In this document: positions 39,408 through 47,017 of the stretch, piece by piece
Numbering within the stretch: the first letter of the stretch is position 1
How the letters are laid out: the number at the start of each line of letters is the position of its first letter
DNA from: Streptomyces shenzhenensis
Lineage (GTDB): Bacteria > Actinomycetota > Actinomycetes > Streptomycetales > Streptomycetaceae
Assembly: GCF_021462265.1 (NCBI RefSeq)
Contig: NZ_JAJONF010000017.1
Span: 62,001-126,000, forward strand
Length of the DNA stretch: 64,000 nucleotides
Reading direction: 5' to 3'
Notes under the pieces: generated by a model
Seen by the model: the letters and a program-made list of their open reading frames with translations, nothing else
Told to the model about the DNA's origin: nothing
Databases searched by the model: none
Program-made: the position numbers and the translations under genes

Positions 39408-39524
39408 CAGAACGATCCTGGCAGCCTGGGTCGCCGCCGGGGAGCTGGACGAGTTCAACGCGCGCATCGTCGCCACGATCGAGGTGGTCCACGAGTTCCA
39501 CCCGGCCGACCGGAACATCGGATG
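39408..39524 (+). pseudogene. Orphan 3' fragment of an unidentified gene
   Basis: Thirty-eight codons of protein-like sequence with an in-frame stop at each end and no start codon. The segment GELDEFNARIVATIEVVHEF has typical amphipathic helix content and Streptomyces codon use. It ends TGA at 39522-39524. Its origin is not recognised. Confidence 0.45.
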
Positions 39525-39633
39525 ACCCGATTCGTTCCGGTCCGGACCAAGCCGGCGCCTGTTGCGTCGTCGAACCACCATCTCCGCTCTCTGTCCAACA
39601 CAGTTCGACGCGTTCTAACATAACCACACAGAT

Positions 39634-39657
39634 CGATGACGAGTACGTGCGTCATCG
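39634..39657. promoter_or_regulatory. Palindrome in the alpha-galactosidase leader
   Basis: CGATGACG and CGTCATCG are perfect 8-bp inverted arms flanking AGTACGTG, about 30-50 bases before the start codon; it could be an operator or an mRNA hairpin. Confidence 0.5.
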
Positions 39658-39686
39658 CAGCTTTCGCGAGTCGGAGGAACGTAACG

Positions 39687-41702
39687 ATGCGTCAACCTCA
39701 CACCCGCACGACCCGCCGAAGAGTGGTCGGAGCACTCGCTGTGACCCTGCTGTGTGCGGCAGGCCTCGCCGCACCCGCAGCCGCCGACGTGCGGACCGCG
39801 TCCCCCGCCCGGACCGACGGTCTCGCGCCGACCCCGCCGATGGGCTTCAACAACTGGAACTCCACGCAGTGCGGCGCGGGCTTCAACGAGGCCATGGTCA
39901 AGGACATCGCCGACCTTTTCGTGACGAAGGGCCTCAAGAAGGCCGGCTACCAGTACGTCAATCTCGACGACTGCTGGGCCCTGCCCGAACGGGACGCGGA
40001 CGGCAAGCTGGTCGCGGACCCGGCCCGCTTCCCGGGCGGCATCAAGGCCGTCGCCGACTACGTGCACGCCAAGGGCCTCAAGCTCGGCATCTACACCAGC
40101 GCCGGCACCAAGACCTGCAACGACGCCGGCTTCCCGGGCGCGCTGGGCCACGAGTACAGCGACGCCCGGCAGTTCGCCGACTGGGGCGTGGACTACCTCA
40201 AGTACGACAACTGCAACAACCAGGGCGTGGACGCCAGGCAGCGGTACACCACGATGCGCGACGCGCTGAAGGCGACCGGCCGGCCCATCGTCTTCAGCAT
40301 CTGCGAATGGGGCGAGAACAAACCCTGGGAGTGGGCGGGCGACGTCGGCCAGCTGTGGCGCACCACCGGGGACATCAGCGACAACTGGGGCTCGATGGTG
40401 TCGATCCTCAAGCAGAACCTGCCGCTCGCACCGTACGCGGGCCCCGGGCACTGGAACGACCCGGACATGCTGGAGGTCGGCAACGGCGGGATGACCGACA
40501 CCGAGTACCGTTCGCACTTCTCGATGTGGTCGGTCATGGCCGCACCGCTGCTCATCGGCACCGACCTGCGCAAGGCCTCCGCGGCGACCTTCGGCATCCT
40601 GGACAACAGGGAGGTCATCGCCGTCGACCAGGACCCGCTGGGCAAGCAGGGCACGGTGGTCTCCTCGGAGGGCGGACGCTGGGTCGTCGCCAAGGAGATG
40701 AGCGACGGCAGCCGCGCCGTCGCCCTGTTCAACGAGTCCGGCTCCCCCCAGCGCATCGCGACGTCGGCGGCGGCCGTCGGCCTTCCGAAGGCCCCCGCCT
40801 ACACCCTGCGTGACCTGTGGCGGCACCGGAGCTACAACACCGCGGGCACCGTCTCCGCGACGGTCCCGGCGCACGGCACCGTCCTGGTGCGGGTGGCCGC
40901 CGACCGGCGCTGGGCGGCAAACCCGCCGGCCGTCGAACTCGGCCTGGACGGCAGCCTGTTCAGCGAGCCGGGCAAGGCGTCGGCGCTCACCACGTCGGTC
41001 ACCGACCTCGGCCGCACCACGGCCGGGAAGGTCTCGGTGTCGCTCACCGGCCCCGCGGGCTGGACCGTCCGGGCGACCTCGCCGGCCAAGGCCCCGGCGC
41101 TGCCGACCGGCCACACCCTGCGCACCGGTTGGCGGGTGACCGCTCCTCCAAGGGCGCCGAGGGGGTCGTACGACCTGGAACTCAGGGCGCGTTACCGGTC
41201 GCCGACCGGAGTACGCGCCGAGAGCACGGCGACCGTCACCATGACGGTCGCGGACCCGCCGCCCGCCGGAAGTTCCTACCTCAGCGACCTGCCCTGGCTG
41301 TCGGCCGGCAACGGCTGGGGGCCGGTGGAGCGGGACACCAGCAACGGGGAGACCGCCGCCGGCGACGGGCATCCGATCACCATCGGCGGGGTGGTGTACC
41401 CCAAGGGGCTCGGCACCCATGCCCAGAGCGAAGTCGACTACTACACCGGGAAGACGTGCGAGAAGGTCACCGCGGACGTCGGGGTGGACGACGAGGAAGC
41501 CGCCAACGGCACCGTCTCGTTCGAGGTGTGGGCGGACGGTACGAAGGTCGCCTCGACCGGCGTGCTGACCACCGACATGCCCGCCCAGCCGCTCACCGCC
41601 GACGTGACCGGCGCCGAGGTGATCCGGCTCGTCGTCACCGACGGCGGTGACGGCATCACCTCCGACCACGGGGACTGGGCGGACGCGCGGATCACCTGCT
41701 GA
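39687..41702 (+). CDS. Secreted alpha-galactosidase, GH27 with C-terminal NPCBM domain
   Basis: 671 residues from ATG 39687 after CGGAGGAAC. Signal peptide (about 1-33): TTRRRVVGALAVTLLCAAGL … APAAA, with the RR typical of Streptomyces export. GH27 barrel: LAPTPPMGFNNWNSTQCG, VNLDDCWALPERDADG, GLKLGIYTSAGTKTC, catalytic nucleophile Asp174 in DYLKYDNCNN, and the acid/base Asp in GHWNDPDMLEVGNGG. Then a beta-sandwich (EVIAVDQDPLGKQG onward), an NPCBM-associated NEW3-like domain (~residues 430-520), and a C-terminal NPCBM carbohydrate-binding domain (YLSDLPWLSAGNGWGPVE … GLGTHAQSEVDYY). It releases galactose from extracellular oligo- and polysaccharides. The ROK kinase/LacI pair downstream may belong to the same sugar response. 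Confidence 0.95.
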   Translation: MRQPHTRTTRRRVVGALAVTLLCAAGLAAPAAADVRTASPARTDGLAPTPPMGFNNWNSTQCGAGFNEAMVKDIADLFVTKGLKKAGYQYVNLDDCWALPERDADGKLVADPARFPGGIKAVADYVHAKGLKLGIYTSAGTKTCNDAGFPGALGHEYSDARQFADWGVDYLKYDNCNNQGVDARQRYTTMRDALKATGRPIVFSICEWGENKPWEWAGDVGQLWRTTGDISDNWGSMVSILKQNLPLAPYAGPGHWNDPDMLEVGNGGMTDTEYRSHFSMWSVMAAPLLIGTDLRKASAATFGILDNREVIAVDQDPLGKQGTVVSSEGGRWVVAKEMSDGSRAVALFNESGSPQRIATSAAAVGLPKAPAYTLRDLWRHRSYNTAGTVSATVPAHGTVLVRVAADRRWAANPPAVELGLDGSLFSEPGKASALTTSVTDLGRTTAGKVSVSLTGPAGWTVRATSPAKAPALPTGHTLRTGWRVTAPPRAPRGSYDLELRARYRSPTGVRAESTATVTMTVADPPPAGSSYLSDLPWLSAGNGWGPVERDTSNGETAAGDGHPITIGGVVYPKGLGTHAQSEVDYYTGKTCEKVTADVGVDDEEAANGTVSFEVWADGTKVASTGVLTTDMPAQPLTADVTGAEVIRLVVTDGGDGITSDHGDWADARITC

Positions 41703-41721
41703 GTCCCGCGCGTGCGTCCTC

Positions 41722-41760
41722 GGCCCGGTCGGCCGGACCTGAACCCCGGCCGACCGGGCC
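41722..41760. terminator. Strong terminator after the alpha-galactosidase gene
   Basis: A perfect 15-bp inverted repeat (GGCCCGGTCGGCCGG and its complement) with a nine-base loop starts 20 bases past the stop codon. Confidence 0.85.
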
Positions 41761-41803
41761 TGAACACTCCCGCACGGCGCTTGGACCGTCGCCGTCGAAG
41801 CCT

Positions 41804-41971
41804 CTAGTGCTGTGGCCGGGAAGGTTTGCCGGAAAGCTCGCGGCGTCCGGTGCGGTGCATCGCAAGGCGGAGCATCGCCCGCGTACTGGATGTACTCGGG
41901 TGATGCGACAACGCGGCGAGGTGCCGTGCCGGGCGTCGCGAGCCGGTGAACCTTTCCGGTCGCAGCACTAG
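41804..41971. mobile_element. MITE-like inverted-repeat element 2
   Basis: The ends (41804-41832 and 41943-41971) are 29-base inverted repeats with 24 matches, both beginning CTAGTGCTG. The interior contains GCGGCGTCCGGTGCGG, GTACTGGATGTACTCGG and GCCGGGCGTCGCG, in the same order as in element 1. No open reading frame. The TAG stop codon of the downstream ROK gene (minus strand, 41970 to 41968) is part of the element's terminal CTAG. It lies between two convergent genes. Confidence 0.78.
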
Positions 41972-42948
41972 GCCCCGGAAACCCCCGAGACGCCCGGGAT
42001 CTCCCCCGCCTGCGCGTCCGGCCGGGCGGCCAGCGCCGCCGCCGCTGCGCCCACCAGGCCCGCGTCCGTGCCCATCTGGGCCGGCACCACCGTCAGACGC
42101 TGGACGAAGGAGAGGGTGGCGTAGTCGGTGAGGGCCTTGCGCAGCGGCGTGAGGAGGATGTCCCCCGCCTTGCCGACGCCCCCGCCGATCACCGCGATGT
42201 CGATCTCGACCAGGGTCGCGGTGGCCGCGATCCCGGCCGCGAGCGCCTGCGCGGCCCGCTCGAAGGAGGCCACCGCGACCGGGTCGCCGGCCCGGGCCGC
42301 GGCCGCCACCGCCGCGGCCGAGGTGTCGCCGTCGGATCCCGGCTGCCAGCCGCCCTCCAGCGCGCGCCGCGCGATGTTCGGGCCGCTCGCGATGCGCTCG
42401 ACGCAACCGCGCGACCCGCAGGGGCAGGGATCCCCGTCGAGGTCGACGCTGATGTGGCCGATGTGGCCCGCGTTCCCGGTCGGGCCGGGGTGCAGCCTGC
42501 CGCCGAGCACCAGGCCACCGCCGACACCCGTCGACACCACCATGCACAGCGCGTTGTCGTGGCCGCGGGCCGCCCCCTGCCAGTGTTCGGCGGCCGTGAT
42601 GGCGACGCCGTCGCCGATCAGCTCGACCGGCAGCCCGCCGGCGGCCGCCCGCACCCGTTCGACGAGCGGATAGTCCCGCCAGCCGGGCACGTTGACCGGG
42701 CTCACGGTGCCGGCGGAGGCGTCCACCGGGCCCGCGCTGCCGATCCCGACCGAGCGGGCGCGTCCCCACAGAGGTGAACCGGCGAGTTCGCCGACCACCT
42801 CCTCGACGGCCCCCATGACCGTCTCGCCGTCCTGCTGGGCGGGTGTCGCGCGCTGGGCGCGCGCCTGGATCCGTCCGTGACCGTCCACCAGCGCGCCGGC
42901 GATCTTGGTGCCGCCGATGTCGAGGGCCGCCACGAGGTCGGTGTGCAT
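41968..42948 (-). CDS. ROK-family sugar kinase (glucokinase-like)
   Basis: 326 residues from ATG 42948. ROK kinase: ATP-binding LDIGGTKIAGALVDGHGRI at the N-terminus, the catalytic Asp in LIGDGVAITAAEHWQG, STGVGGGLVLGGRLHPGPTGNAGHIGHISVD, and the zinc site DPCPCGSRGCVERIASG. Phosphorylates a hexose, possibly glucose or another hexose set free by the adjacent alpha-galactosidase. It lacks a helix-turn-helix, unlike the ROK regulator at 5645. Its stop codon comes from the MITE-like element. Divergent from the LacI gene across a palindrome. Confidence 0.92.
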   Translation of the reverse strand: MHTDLVAALDIGGTKIAGALVDGHGRIQARAQRATPAQQDGETVMGAVEEVVGELAGSPLWGRARSVGIGSAGPVDASAGTVSPVNVPGWRDYPLVERVRAAAGGLPVELIGDGVAITAAEHWQGAARGHDNALCMVVSTGVGGGLVLGGRLHPGPTGNAGHIGHISVDLDGDPCPCGSRGCVERIASGPNIARRALEGGWQPGSDGDTSAAAVAAAARAGDPVAVASFERAAQALAAGIAATATLVEIDIAVIGGGVGKAGDILLTPLRKALTDYATLSFVQRLTVVPAQMGTDAGLVGAAAAALAARPDAQAGEIPGVSGVSGA

Positions 42949-43055
42949 CAGAGTCAGTTCTCCCCGTCAACCATGAGTAGCCGAGTGACACAACAGGCCG
43001 GTCAAGCGGTGGGGGCGCAGGCCGGAGATTGCGGTGGACAGTCTCCCTTGCATCT

Positions 43056-43067
43056 GACAACGTTGTC
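43056..43067. promoter_or_regulatory. LacI-family operator GACAACGTTGTC
   Basis: A perfect 12-bp palindrome with the central CG and TTG/CAA arms typical of LacI/GalR operators, in the gap between the divergent ROK kinase and LacI genes. Confidence 0.65.
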
Positions 43068-43095
43068 CAGGCTCTATGCTCGACGCCACATCCTC

Positions 43096-43170
43096 ATACA
43101 AACCCACGAGCCTGTGTATCCCTGATACAAACCCATGAGCCCATACACAACCAATGAGCCCATGCATCCC
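43096..43170. repeat. Three imperfect direct repeats at the LacI gene 5' end
   Basis: ATACAAACCCACGAGCC (43096), ATACAAACCCATGAGCCC (43125) and a third copy ACACAACCAATGAGCCC (43145) follow at 29- and 20-bp steps. Two of the copies provide the ATGAG that could serve as start codons of the LacI gene. Confidence 0.7.
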
Positions 43171-44247
43171 GTGGACGACAGGACAGGACGCCGCATCGTG
43201 CCCGACACCTCCCGCCGCGCAGACCGTCTTCCCGGCTCCCGTTACGGGACCCGGCCGACGATGAAGGACGTCGCGGCGCGGGCCGGTGTGGGCCTCAAGA
43301 CGGTCTCCCGGGTGGTCAACGGCGAGCCGGGGGTGACCCCGGACACCGAGCGCCGGGTCCAGGAGGCGATCGACGCACTGGGCTTTCGCCGCAACGACAG
43401 CGCGCGGGTGCTGCGCAAGGGCCGTACGGCGAGCATCGGCCTCGTCCTCGAGGACCTCGCCGACCCGTTCTACGGCCCGCTGAGCCGCGCGGTGGAGGAA
43501 GTGGCACGCGCGCACGGGGCGTTGCTCATCAACGGCTCCAGCGCCGAGGACCCGGACCGCGAACAGGAACTGGCCCTGGCGCTCTGCGCGCGGCGGGTGG
43601 ACGGCCTGGTGGTGATCCCGGCCGGGGACGACCACCGCTATCTGGAGCCGGAGATCAGGGCGGGCGTGGCGACGGTGTTCGTGGACCGCCCGGCCGGGAA
43701 GATCGACGCCGACGTCGTGCTGTCCGACAGCTACGGCGGCGCCCGGGACGGGGTCGCCCACCTGATCGCGCACGGCCACCGCCGGATCGGGTTCATCGGC
43801 GACATGCCCCGCATCCACACGGCGGCCGAGCGGCTGCGCGGCTACCGGGCGGCGATGGAGGACGCCGGGATAGCCGTCGAGGAGGCGTGGACCTCGCTCG
43901 GGGTGACGGACCCCGAGCGGGTGCGCAGGGCCGCCGAGGAGATGTTGACCGGCGTCGATCCGGTCACCGCGATCTTCGCGGGCAACAACCGTGTCACCGT
44001 CACCGTGATCCGGGTCCTCGCCGAGTGGCCCCGTCCGGTCGCGCTCGTCGGCTTCGACGACATCGAACTCGCCGACCTGCTCCACCCCGGCCTCACGGTC
44101 GTCGCCCAGGACGCGGCCCTGCTCGGCCGCACGGCCGCCGAACGGCTCTTCCGCCAGCTGGACGGCACCCTCCTGGCGCCGGAGCGGATCGAGCTGCCGA
44201 CCAGGCTGATCACCCGCGGCTCGGGCGAGCTGCCCCCGGCGGACTGA
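43135..44247 (+). CDS. LacI-family transcriptional regulator
   Basis: 370 residues if ATG 43135 is used, but that start lies inside a set of direct repeats and is not preceded by a good ribosome site; ATG 43162 or GTG 43198 are equally possible. LacI helix-turn-helix: TMKDVAARAGVGLKTVSRVVNGEPGVTPDTERRVQEAIDALGFRRNDSARVLRKGRT; then the periplasmic-binding-protein-like sensor: SIGLVLEDLADPFYGPL, VDGLVVIPAGDDHRYL, VVLSDSYGGARDGVAHLIAHGHRRIGFIGD, VALVGFDDIELADLLHPGLTVVAQD. Most likely represses the divergent ROK kinase gene through GACAACGTTGTC, with a sugar as inducer. Confidence 0.92.
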   Translation: MSPYTTNEPMHPVDDRTGRRIVPDTSRRADRLPGSRYGTRPTMKDVAARAGVGLKTVSRVVNGEPGVTPDTERRVQEAIDALGFRRNDSARVLRKGRTASIGLVLEDLADPFYGPLSRAVEEVARAHGALLINGSSAEDPDREQELALALCARRVDGLVVIPAGDDHRYLEPEIRAGVATVFVDRPAGKIDADVVLSDSYGGARDGVAHLIAHGHRRIGFIGDMPRIHTAAERLRGYRAAMEDAGIAVEEAWTSLGVTDPERVRRAAEEMLTGVDPVTAIFAGNNRVTVTVIRVLAEWPRPVALVGFDDIELADLLHPGLTVVAQDAALLGRTAAERLFRQLDGTLLAPERIELPTRLITRGSGELPPAD

Positions 44248-44325
44248 GCCGCCCATGACGGACCGGACGCCCGCGCCGCCGACCCGCCCGGCGAACGGCC
44301 GTACGCGCACGGGTTCGAGCCGCCC

Positions 44326-45123
44326 GTGACCGGCCGTACGCTCGTCGAGTTAGGGCTCCACACGGCGCCGCGCGACCATCCGCTGACCTACCCCGGTGCC
44401 TGGCCGCCCGACTCGGCTCTCCTCGACGGTGACCGGCTGCTGCCGCTCGACAGCCTGGTCCACGGCAACGGCCGGGTACCGGTCCTCGCGGTCGGCTCCA
44501 ACGCCTCTCCCGCCCAGCTCCAGCACAAGATGGCCGAGTCCGGCGTCAGCGGGCCGATCCCCATGGTGCGTGCCCGGGTGGCGGGCCTCGACGTGGGCGT
44601 CTCCGCGCATGTCAGCCGCCTCGGCTATGTCTCGGCGTCACCGGTCGCGTCCCCTTCGGCGGTACGGGAGTTGTTCGTCCTCTGGCTGGACGGGCGGCAG
44701 CTGGAGGTGATCGACGCGAGCGAGGGCGTACCGCTGCCGGACGGCAACTTCGAGCGGGCCTGGCTGCCCGCCCCGGCGGTACGCGCCACGCTCGCGGACG
44801 GCACGGCACTCCCGGGCGTGCACGCGTACGTCAACCGGCACGGCGTGCTGCACGACGGCACCGGCACGCCCCGCCGCCACCCCGGCGAGCGCGCACTCCT
44901 CACCGAACTCCTCGCGGACTCGGCCGAGTTGAGAGAGCTGTTCGGTGGCACGCCCGAGCAGTTCTGCGCGCGGGCGCGGGCCGACTCCGCGCTGTGCCGG
45001 CGGGGCACCCGGCTGTTCGCGCAGTGGAGGTGGGCGGTCGCGTCGGGCCTGGAACGGTACGTCCGTGCTCAGCAGACCGGAAGTCCGGGGAGCGGCTCCT
45101 CGTCGACGCCGCCCTGGATGTAG
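44326..45123 (+). CDS. Hypothetical protein with GGCT-like motif
   Basis: 265 residues from GTG 44326. Not confidently assigned. VPVLAVGSNASPAQLQHKM resembles the YGSN-L motif that opens gamma-glutamylcyclotransferase-like folds (AIG2/BtrG), where it binds the glutamyl carboxylate, and DGTALPGVHAYVNRHGVL could be a later strand of the same fold. No signal peptide or helix. Its last 55 bases overlap the 3' end of the PknB-like kinase gene on the opposite strand. Function unknown. Confidence 0.65.
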   Translation: MTGRTLVELGLHTAPRDHPLTYPGAWPPDSALLDGDRLLPLDSLVHGNGRVPVLAVGSNASPAQLQHKMAESGVSGPIPMVRARVAGLDVGVSAHVSRLGYVSASPVASPSAVRELFVLWLDGRQLEVIDASEGVPLPDGNFERAWLPAPAVRATLADGTALPGVHAYVNRHGVLHDGTGTPRRHPGERALLTELLADSAELRELFGGTPEQFCARARADSALCRRGTRLFAQWRWAVASGLERYVRAQQTGSPGSGSSSTPPWM

Positions 45124-46928
45124 ACGTCGCTGACGTACACCCCGGTGTTGCCCTCGTCGTCGTCCGTCTCGGCCCACCAGGCACTGGTGCGCCGGCCGTG
45201 GGTCTCCCGGCGGCCCAGGTCGGCCTGGCAGTAGAAGGAGTGGCTGCCCTGGCGGACCTTGCCGGCCTTGACGCCGTCGGCGGTGTAGGACTTGGCGCCG
45301 CCGCTGCGCACCAGGCAGGTGTACGTGCCGTCGCCCGCGGCCTGGCAGACCGGGGCCGCGGTCGCGGGGTCGGTGGCCGTCGCGGTGGCGGGGGCGGTGG
45401 CACCGGCAGTGCCGGAACCGCCGGTGGGGGCCGGGCCGGAGGTCCGCGCCGAGGACGGTGTGGCCAAGGCGCGGTCCGCCGGTTCGCCTCCGGCGGCCGT
45501 GACGCCGGGGGCCGGTACGGCAGCCGTCTCCTCGCCCTGTCCGACGGGATCCGCGACCGCCGGGTGCCGGGCGCCGGTGCCGCGGACGCTCGCCGAGGGG
45601 CCAGGCGCGGTCGGGGCGGGCGGCCCCGCGTCCGTCCGAGCCGGCTGTCCCCTGTCGTTCCGTAACACGACGGTCAGGCCGGTCACCGTGAGGGCGACGG
45701 CGACGGCCGCCACGACGAGCAGCCGGACCCGGCGGCGACCGCCGCGGTTCGGCCGGGCGGGGCTCGGCGGGCCTTCCGGGGCGCCGGGCAGGGTCGCGGG
45801 GTCTGATCCGGCCACGTCGGCCGGCCTGTCGTCGGCCGCGACTTCGGCCGCGGCTTCGGCCCCGACTTCGGCCGCGGCTTCGTCCCCGACTTCGACTGCG
45901 GCTTCGTCCCCGACTTCGACTGCGGCTTCGGCCCCGACTTCGGCCCCGGCTTCGGCCGCCGGGGCCGGTCCGTGTCCCGGAGGCGGCGCCGGTACGCCGG
46001 TTCCGGGTCCCGGCCGCGCGGGCTCCCGCAGGGCCGTCGTCGGGGTGTCCGGGATCGCTTCCCGCGCCACGGCCCGCAGCAGCCCGCCGGCCTCCTCGGC
46101 GTCCGGGCGGGCCTCGGGCCGCTTGTCCATCAGGCGGCGGAGGACGGGGGCGAGCGGGCCCGCCCTGCGGGGCTCCGGGAGGGGCTCGTCGACTATCGCG
46201 GTGAGCGTCGAGAAGGTGGACGTACGGCGGAAGGGCGAGGCGCCCTCCACGGCCGCGTACAGAGCCGCGCCGAGGGCCCAGGTGTCGGAGGCCGGTCCGG
46301 GGGCCGCGCCCTTGGCCCGCTCGGGTGCCAGGTAGTCGAGGGAGCCCACCAGTTCGCCGCTGCCGGTCAGGTGGGTGGCCGAGCCGTCGCCGGGATCGGC
46401 CATGGTGGCGATGCCGAAGTCGGTGAGGACGACCCGGCCCGAGCGGTCGAGGAGGATGTTGCCCGGCTTGACGTCGCGGTGCAGGACGCCGACCCGGTGG
46501 GCCGCGGCCAGGGCGTCCATGACCTCGGCGCCGACGCGGGCGGCCTCGTGCGCCGGGAGCGTGCCGCGCTCGCGCAGCAGGTCGTCCAGGGAGGGGCCGT
46601 CGACGAGTTCCATGACGATCAGCGGCCGGCCGTCGATCTCGGCGATGTCGTGCACGACGATCACACCCCGGTGGCGCACCCGGGCGACGGCCCGCGCCTC
46701 GCGCTGCATCCGCAGTCGCAGATCAGCCAGTTCCGGCCCGGCGCTGTCGGTGTAGGCGCGCAGTTCCTTGACGGCGACCTCACGGCCGAGGACCTCGTCG
46801 ACGGCGCGCCACACCACACCCATACCACCGCGCCCGAGCCGGGCCACGACCCGATACCGCCCTGCCAGCAGGCGACCGGTCGCGTCAGCCTGTCCGTACG
46901 AACCCGACACCACAGCCCCGTTCCTCAT
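45069..46928 (-). CDS. PknB-type serine/threonine protein kinase, membrane-anchored
   Basis: 619 residues from ATG 46928 (the ribosome-site-like AGGAACGGGG 10 bases inside could instead drive GTG 46910). Kinase domain ~25-285: GRYRVVARLGRGGMGVVWRA, AVKEL, LHRDVKPGNILLDRSGRVVLTDFGIA, LVGSLDYLAPERAKG. An acidic Ala/Glu/Val/Gly linker built of 12-bp DNA repeats follows, then a single transmembrane helix (RVRLLVVAAVAVALTVTGLTVVL, about 415-437), a Pro/Thr-rich stretch and a C-terminal extracellular domain with paired cysteines (APVCQAAGDGTYTC … FYCQAD … LPVC) that has no PASTA repeats. The extracellular part is a possible sensor; targets unknown. Monocistronic. Confidence 0.93.
   Translation of the reverse strand: MRNGAVVSGSYGQADATGRLLAGRYRVVARLGRGGMGVVWRAVDEVLGREVAVKELRAYTDSAGPELADLRLRMQREARAVARVRHRGVIVVHDIAEIDGRPLIVMELVDGPSLDDLLRERGTLPAHEAARVGAEVMDALAAAHRVGVLHRDVKPGNILLDRSGRVVLTDFGIATMADPGDGSATHLTGSGELVGSLDYLAPERAKGAAPGPASDTWALGAALYAAVEGASPFRRTSTFSTLTAIVDEPLPEPRRAGPLAPVLRRLMDKRPEARPDAEEAGGLLRAVAREAIPDTPTTALREPARPGPGTGVPAPPPGHGPAPAAEAGAEVGAEAAVEVGDEAAVEVGDEAAAEVGAEAAAEVAADDRPADVAGSDPATLPGAPEGPPSPARPNRGGRRRVRLLVVAAVAVALTVTGLTVVLRNDRGQPARTDAGPPAPTAPGPSASVRGTGARHPAVADPVGQGEETAAVPAPGVTAAGGEPADRALATPSSARTSGPAPTGGSGTAGATAPATATATDPATAAPVCQAAGDGTYTCLVRSGGAKSYTADGVKAGKVRQGSHSFYCQADLGRRETHGRRTSAWWAETDDDEGNTGVYVSDVYIQGGVDEEPLPGLPVC
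45842..45961. repeat. 12-bp tandem repeat coding for an acidic linker in the kinase
   Basis: About ten imperfect units of the type CTTCGGCCCCGA / CTTCGACTGCGG, read on the minus strand as Ala/Val-Glu-Val/Ala-Gly-Ala/Asp-Glu repeats between the kinase domain and the membrane anchor. In-frame length variation between strains is expected. Confidence 0.85.
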
Positions 46929-47017
46929 GACACGTCCGTGAATGGCGCACCAGAGTACGGGGGGATGACAGGGTCGGTTCAAGTCGGTGGGAAAAGCCGT
47001 GACTTGACCGGTACGCG

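Larger units (their letters stand above)
39262..39686. other. Gap with an orphan C-terminal gene fragment
   Basis: About 425 bases upstream of the alpha-galactosidase gene. Plus-strand 39408-39524 encodes a convincing protein tail (ILAAWVAAGELDEFNARIV … VVHEFHPADRNIG, stop at 39522) but there is a TAG just upstream and no ATG or GTG, so it is the remnant of a lost gene that I cannot name. The rest holds the alpha-galactosidase promoter (TAACAT/CATAAC hexamers near 39617-39624) and a palindrome at 39634-39657. Confidence 0.5.

Noticed and set aside
39292..39627. Minus-strand 111-codon ORF upstream of the alpha-galactosidase gene
   Set aside because: Composition is not protein-like, and the opposite strand here holds a better, though truncated, coding fragment.
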